Assembly (NCBI GenBank): GCA_023386115.1
Contig: JAEWKL010000736.1
Coordinates: forward strand, 1 to 7,836
Length of the DNA: 7,836 bases
Direction: 5' to 3'
Source of the DNA: Pseudomonadota bacterium
GTDB taxonomy: Bacteria; Pseudomonadota; Alphaproteobacteria; Rhizobiales; Beijerinckiaceae
In this document: positions 4,168 to 7,836 of the stretch, one piece after another
Position numbering within the stretch: the stretch's first letter is position 1
How the letters are laid out: every line of letters begins with the position of its first letter
Program-made: the position numbers and the translations under genes
Notes under the pieces: generated by a model
The model's input: only the letters and a program-made list of their open reading frames with translations
What the model was told of the DNA's origin: nothing
The model's database searches: none

Positions 4168-5982
4168 TCAGGCGACCGCCTTCTGCGCGCCGGTACGCGC
4201 GTGGAAGTCCGGCCCGTTGCCGGTCTTGGCCACGTAGCCGGCCCGGATCACGAAGTCGCCGAAGCGCTCGCCGGCCTCGCGGTCCCTGGCATAGGCTGCG
4301 AAGAGCGGGTCGAGCGTAGCCCGGATCTCCGAGGCCGCGACGTCGTCGGCGTAGAGCTTGCTCAGCCGCGAGCCGTCGAAGGCGGCACCGAGATAGAGGT
4401 TGTAGCGCTCGGGCCCGCGGCCGACGAGGCCGATCTCGGCGATGAACGGGCGGGCGCAGCCATTCGGGCAGCCGGTCATCCGGATGGTGATCTCGTCCTC
4501 CGAAAGGCCGTGGGAGGCCAGGCTTTCCTCGAGCTCGTCGATCAGGCTCGGCAGGTAGCGCTCGCTCTCGGCCAGCGCCAGGCCGCAGGTCGGCAGGGCC
4601 ACGCAGGCGAGGCTGTTGCGGCGCAGCGCGCCGGCGCCGATGGTGAGGCCGTATTCCTGCACCAGCGCATCGATCTCGGCCTTCCGGTCCGCCGGCACGT
4701 TGGCAATGATGACGTTCTGGTTGCCGGTGAGGCGGAAATCGCCCTGGTGCACCTCGGCGATGCGGCGCAAGCCGGAGAGGATCTGCGGCCCGCCCTCGAT
4801 GTCCTTGATCCGGCCTGACGCGACGTAGAGCGTCAGGTGGTGCCTGCCGTCATCGCCCTCGACCCAGCCGTAGCGATCGCCGTTATTGGTGAAGGTGAAC
4901 GGCTTGGGATCCTGGAAGGCGCGGCCGACGCGCCTCTCGACCTCGGCCCGGAAGGCCTTCAGGCCGTAGCGCTCGATCGTGTATTTCAGGCGGGCGTTCT
5001 TGCGGACATTGCGGTTGCCCCAATCGCGCTGGACGGTCATCACCGCCTCGGCGACCTTCAGGGCGTAGTCCGGCTCGCAGAACAGCATCACGTCGGCGGT
5101 GCGCGGGAAGGTGTCGGTCTCGCCATGGGTCATGCCCATGCCGCCGCCGACGGTGACGTTCCAGCCCGTCACCCGGTTCTTCTTGTCGAGGATCGCGATG
5201 AAGCCGAGATCGTGGGCATAGACGTCGACCTCGTTGGAGGGCGGCACCGCCACGATAGTCTTGAACTTCCGGGGCAGGTAGGTCTTGCCGTAGACCGGCT
5301 CGACCTCACCCGCATCCTCGCCGCCGACCACGCGCTCGCCGTCGAGCCAGATCTCGCGCCAGGCGCCGGTCTTCGGCAGCAGGGTGTCGGAGATGTCCTT
5401 GGCGAGTGTGTAGGCGGCCTCGTGGGCGCCCTTCTGGGCCGGGTTCGTCGCCGCCATCACGTTGCGGTTGACGTCGCCGCAGGCCGCGATCGTGTCGAGC
5501 AGCGCCGAGTCGATCGCCGCCATCGTGCGCTTGAGGTTCGACTTGATGACGCCGTGATACTGGAAGGTCTGACGCGTCGTCGCGCGCAGGGTCCCATTGG
5601 CGTAGGTGCGGGCGATCTCGTCGAGGACCAGCCACTGCCTGGGGGTCACGACGCCGCCGGCGATGCGCAGGCGGATCATGAACGAATAGGCCTTGTCGAG
5701 CTTCTTCTTGGTCCGCTCGGGGCGCAGGTCGCGGTCGTCCTGCAGGTACATCCCGTGGAACTTCACGAGCTGCCCGTCATCGTCCGAAATCGCGCCGGTG
5801 GCGTTCTTCAGGAGCCCCTCGGCGAGGGTGCCGCGCAGGTAGCCGCTGGCGATCTTGATGTGCTCGTTGGCCGACAGCTTGGCGGCCCGGGCGGCTTCCG
5901 CATCGGTGATCGGGCGCTCGGTCGGCGGCGTCTCGTAGACGCGCTCAGCGGTCGGGGTCTCGGCGGTCTTGTGGTCGGCCAT
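4168..5982 (-). CDS. cysI: Sulfite reductase [NADPH] haemoprotein beta subunit CysI
   Basis: Cytoplasmic assimilatory enzyme that reduces sulfite to sulfide with six electrons delivered by CysJ. The product is 604 residues against about 570 in E. coli; the extra length is mainly a polar N-terminal tail of about 25 residues. The two-fold ferredoxin-like/siroheme layout is intact. The 4Fe-4S and siroheme ligands are the cysteines of ACVALPTCG (Cys460, Cys466) and TGCPNGCARP (Cys505, Cys509). Anion- and siroheme-contacting residues matching E. coli Arg83, Arg153, Lys215 and Lys217 occur in FMIRLRIAGG (near 104-106), TTRQTFQYHG (Arg137) and LPRKFK (Lys239, Lys241). The ATG at 5982 is the natural start, but its ribosome binding site is weak (GGA about 9 bases upstream). 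The gene lies downstream of cysJ. No cysH or cysG is in view. Confidence 0.97.
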   Translation of the reverse strand: MADHKTAETPTAERVYETPPTERPITDAEAARAAKLSANEHIKIASGYLRGTLAEGLLKNATGAISDDDGQLVKFHGMYLQDDRDLRPERTKKKLDKAYSFMIRLRIAGGVVTPRQWLVLDEIARTYANGTLRATTRQTFQYHGVIKSNLKRTMAAIDSALLDTIAACGDVNRNVMAATNPAQKGAHEAAYTLAKDISDTLLPKTGAWREIWLDGERVVGGEDAGEVEPVYGKTYLPRKFKTIVAVPPSNEVDVYAHDLGFIAILDKKNRVTGWNVTVGGGMGMTHGETDTFPRTADVMLFCEPDYALKVAEAVMTVQRDWGNRNVRKNARLKYTIERYGLKAFRAEVERRVGRAFQDPKPFTFTNNGDRYGWVEGDDGRHHLTLYVASGRIKDIEGGPQILSGLRRIAEVHQGDFRLTGNQNVIIANVPADRKAEIDALVQEYGLTIGAGALRRNSLACVALPTCGLALAESERYLPSLIDELEESLASHGLSEDEITIRMTGCPNGCARPFIAEIGLVGRGPERYNLYLGAAFDGSRLSKLYADDVAASEIRATLDPLFAAYARDREAGERFGDFVIRAGYVAKTGNGPDFHARTGAQKAVA

Positions 5983-6001
5983 GGGGTCGTGTCCGTTCGG
6001 T

Positions 6002-6052
6002 CGCCTCGCGCGAGGCGTAGACTACCCGCGTCCTCCTGGCGAACGCTTCGCC
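6002..6052. promoter_or_regulatory. Two small palindromes in the cysI leader
   Basis: CGCCTC/GAGGCG (6002-6007 with 6012-6017) and GGCGAA/TTCGCC (6038-6043 with 6047-6052) are perfect 6-base inverted repeats with loops of 4 and 3 bases. The nearer one begins 19 bases upstream of the cysI ATG. They could be mRNA hairpins affecting cysI translation. An AGGAGG on the minus strand at 6037-6032 lies between them, but no start codon follows at a usable distance. Confidence 0.3.
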
Positions 6053-6068
6053 GAAAGACACACGGGAA

Positions 6069-6200
6069 CCCCTCTCCCGGGTGGGAGGAGGGGCGGGGCG
6101 AGGCTCGACGCCTCGGGATTCGATCGCCGGCGAAGAGAGCCGGCACGCTGCCGCAAGCCGCTCCCTTCTCCTCTCCCCGCGGACGGGGAGAGCGGAGAGG
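6069..6200. repeat. Cluster of four hairpins between cysJ and cysI, candidate interspersed repeat
   Basis: Four inverted repeats occur in 132 bases: 6069-6093 (ten pairs, one bulged base, arms CCCCTCTCCC-like); 6099-6115 (CGAGGC/GCCTCG); 6126-6144 (GCCGGC twice); and 6165-6200 (CTCTCCCC/GGGGAGAG, eight pairs, 6-base loop, plus about six outer pairs after a 2-base bulge). The C-rich CTCTCCC motif bounds both ends, as in REP/BIME-like or small palindromic mobile elements. It begins, on the minus strand, 20 bases after the cysJ stop, so it could also attenuate read-through into cysI. The rest of the 238-base gap shows no gene. Confidence 0.5.
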
Positions 6201-6220
6201 CGCACCAGCCGGCGCGGGTC

Positions 6221-7836
6221 TCAATAAACGTCCTGCTGGTAGCGGTGGCTGCGCTCCAGCCCGGCGACGGCGGCTTCCGCTGCGGCCGCGTCCAGGCCCT
6301 TCACGTCGGCGAAGGCCTTCACCAGCGCCGCCCGCACGTCCTTGGCCATCGCCTTGGCGTCGCCGCAGACGTAGAAATGAGCGCCGCCATCGAGCCAGGC
6401 GACGAGTTCCCGGCGCTGCTCCCAGATCCGGTCCTGGACGTAGATCTTCTCGGGCTGGTCGCGGGAGAAGGCGACGTCGATCCGCGCCAGAGAGCCGTCC
6501 TCCAAGGCCTCCTGCCATTCGAGCTGGTACAGGAAGTCGTGCGTGAAGTGGCGGTCGCCGAAGAACAACCAGTTGCGGCCGGGCGCCTCGGTGGCGCGGC
6601 GCTCCTGCACGAAGGCGCGGAACGGCGCCACGCCGGTGCCGGGGCCGACCATGATGATGTCGGTCGCCGGATCCCTCGGCAGGCGGAAATGCTTGTTCGG
6701 CTTCACCCGCACCTTGAGCTTGGCGCCGGTACGGATCCGGTCGGCGACGTGGACCGAGGCGACGCCGGTCCGCTCGCGGCCATGGGTGGTGTAGCGCACC
6801 GCCGCGATGGTCAGGTGGGCCTCGTCGCCGACTTCGGCCCGCGAGGAGGCGATCGAGTAGGCCCGCGGCGGCAGCGGCCGGGTGATGTCCGACAGGTGTT
6901 GCGCCGTCAGCTTGGCCGGGTAGGTCTCGATCAGGTCGATCAGGTGCCGGCCCTCGATCCAGGCCCGGACCTCGTTCGAGTCGATCAGGCGCCGCGCCTC
7001 CTCGTGGCCGGTGGCCTTGACGAAGCGCTCGACCGTCGCGGCCGAGAGGGTGGTGATGTCGCGCTCGGCGAGCAGAGCCTGGCGCAGGACCGAATCGCCT
7101 TCGAGGCCCGCGGCCTTGAGGATCTGGTCGACCAGAGCCGGATCGTTCTCGGGATAGAGCTCGAGGGAATCGCCGGGCTCGTAAGCCGGGACGGCGTCCT
7201 CGAAGGCGAGGGCGAGGTGGATCGTCTCCTTGTCGGAGCGCGACGAGTTCAGGTTGACGTGCTCGATCACCTCGACGGTGACCGGCTCGCGGCTGACCTC
7301 GGCTTCCTCGTCGGCACCGGCGGTGCGGGCGAAATCCACCGCCACGACGTTGCCGGCGGGCTCGGCCGGGGCGAGCGCCTTGAGGGCGTCCTTGATCCAG
7401 GCGGCGGCCGGCTTGTCGAAGTCGAGGTCGCAATCGACCCGCGGCAGCACTCGCCTGGCGCCGAGCTCCTCCAGCCGGGCGTCGAGGCGCTTACCCGTCG
7501 CGCAGAACTCGGCATAGGACGTATCGCCGAGCGCCAGCACGCCGAACTCGACCCCGTCGAGGCGTGGCGCGCTCTCGCCCATGATCTCGCCATACGCTCG
7601 CACGGCCCGGGCCGGCGGCTCGCCCTCGCCCCAGGTGGCGGCGATGACGATCAGGCGCTTTTCCTTGCCCAAAGCCGCCACGTCGAGGTCGGCGAAATCG
7701 ACGACCTTCGGCTTGAAGCCGGTCTTGCGCGCGAGCTTGCCGACGTCGCCGGCGAGCTTCTCGGAATTGCCGGACTCGCTGGCGAACACGATCGTCAGCG
7801 GCTCGGCGGCGCGCGGCGGCGCGGCCGGGGCAGGAG
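6221..7836 (-). CDS. cysJ: Sulfite reductase [NADPH] flavoprotein alpha subunit CysJ, 5' end beyond window
   Basis: This diflavin reductase carries electrons from NADPH via FAD and FMN to CysI. 537 residues are visible, against about 599 in E. coli. Counting from the GTG codon at 7789, the flavodoxin domain covers about 1-140, with FMN loops SESGNSE (4-10), ATWGEGEPP (51-59) and LALGDTSY (85-92). FAD binding is marked by RAYSIASS (309-316) and GVASVHVAD (342-350). NADPH binding is marked by GPGTGVAPFRAF (382-393), AFSRDQPEKIYVQDR (440-454) and HFYVCGDAKAMAKDV (471-485), ending in the family's aromatic tail RYQQDVY. The GTG at 7789 is not the start: it falls inside the first flavodoxin strand, and the frame continues upstream as PAPAAPPRAAEPLTIV to the edge. 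That Pro/Ala-rich stretch is probably a linker after a short N-terminal segment. The gene is co-directional with cysI, 238 bases upstream of it. Confidence 0.96.
   Translation of the reverse strand, partial: PAPAAPPRAAEPLTIVFASESGNSEKLAGDVGKLARKTGFKPKVVDFADLDVAALGKEKRLIVIAATWGEGEPPARAVRAYGEIMGESAPRLDGVEFGVLALGDTSYAEFCATGKRLDARLEELGARRVLPRVDCDLDFDKPAAAWIKDALKALAPAEPAGNVVAVDFARTAGADEEAEVSREPVTVEVIEHVNLNSSRSDKETIHLALAFEDAVPAYEPGDSLELYPENDPALVDQILKAAGLEGDSVLRQALLAERDITTLSAATVERFVKATGHEEARRLIDSNEVRAWIEGRHLIDLIETYPAKLTAQHLSDITRPLPPRAYSIASSRAEVGDEAHLTIAAVRYTTHGRERTGVASVHVADRIRTGAKLKVRVKPNKHFRLPRDPATDIIMVGPGTGVAPFRAFVQERRATEAPGRNWLFFGDRHFTHDFLYQLEWQEALEDGSLARIDVAFSRDQPEKIYVQDRIWEQRRELVAWLDGGAHFYVCGDAKAMAKDVRAALVKAFADVKGLDAAAAEAAVAGLERSHRYQQDVY

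Noticed and set aside
5983..6037. AGGAGG at 6037-6032 (minus strand) as the ribosome binding site of a leader peptide or an extended cysI
   Set aside because: It is 49 bases from the cysI ATG, and no ATG, GTG or TTG follows at normal spacing.
5983..6220. A SAM or other known sulfur riboswitch ahead of cysI
   Set aside because: I see simple hairpins only, without the conserved core sequences or pseudoknot layout of SAM riboswitch classes that I know; a covariance-model search would settle it.
4837..6546. Plus-strand open frame of 569 codons
   Set aside because: It lies antisense to cysI, the palindrome cluster and the end of cysJ, all of which are certain or non-coding; the translation is low-complexity with a long Arg-rich tail.
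5808..7433. Minus-strand open frame of 541 codons
   Set aside because: It is an out-of-frame reading across cysJ, the gap and the start of cysI; the sequence is Arg/Gly/Pro-rich and matches no family, while the cysJ frame carries all its motifs.

Overview
The window is high-GC bacterial DNA, gene-dense and using G/C-ending codons throughout. The protein types and C-rich hairpin repeats suggest an alphaproteobacterium of the Hyphomicrobiales, most likely Methylobacterium or a close relative; the genus is an inference from protein style, not a database match. I see no rRNA, tRNA, CRISPR array, transposase or phage gene, and base usage does not change abruptly, so this looks like core chromosome.

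Layout, left to right. (1) 1-545, minus strand: 5' part of a gene for a small membrane-anchored, helix-rich protein, cut by the window edge. (2) 546-959: a 414-base divergent intergenic region with a candidate general-stress (EcfG-type) promoter facing each way, a 21-base palindrome and three strong stem-loops. (3) 960-2378, plus: otsA, trehalose-6-phosphate synthase. (4) 2379-2482: convergent gap with a hairpin that can serve as terminator for both sides. (5) 2483-3121, minus: a TetR-family repressor. (6) 3215-3412, minus: an unrecognised 65-residue protein. (7) 3413-3579: divergent regulatory gap. (8) 3580-4146, plus: an exported glutathione-peroxidase-like thiol peroxidase with a single cysteine. 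(9) A long hairpin overlapping the stop codon, between convergent genes. (10) 4168-5982 and 6221-7836, both minus: cysI and cysJ, the haemoprotein and flavoprotein subunits of NADPH-dependent assimilatory sulfite reductase, transcribed cysJ then cysI with a 238-base palindrome-rich gap. cysJ runs off the right edge.

How they work together. CysJ takes electrons from NADPH through FAD and FMN to the siroheme/4Fe-4S centre of CysI, which reduces sulfite to sulfide for cysteine synthesis. OtsA makes trehalose-6-phosphate, an intermediate of an osmotic and desiccation protectant; no otsB phosphatase lies in the window. The peroxidase would act outside the cytoplasm on hydroperoxides. The protein content is ordinary. 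The least explained material is non-coding: the structured otsA leader, the divergent stress-type promoters and the palindrome mosaic between cysJ and cysI.
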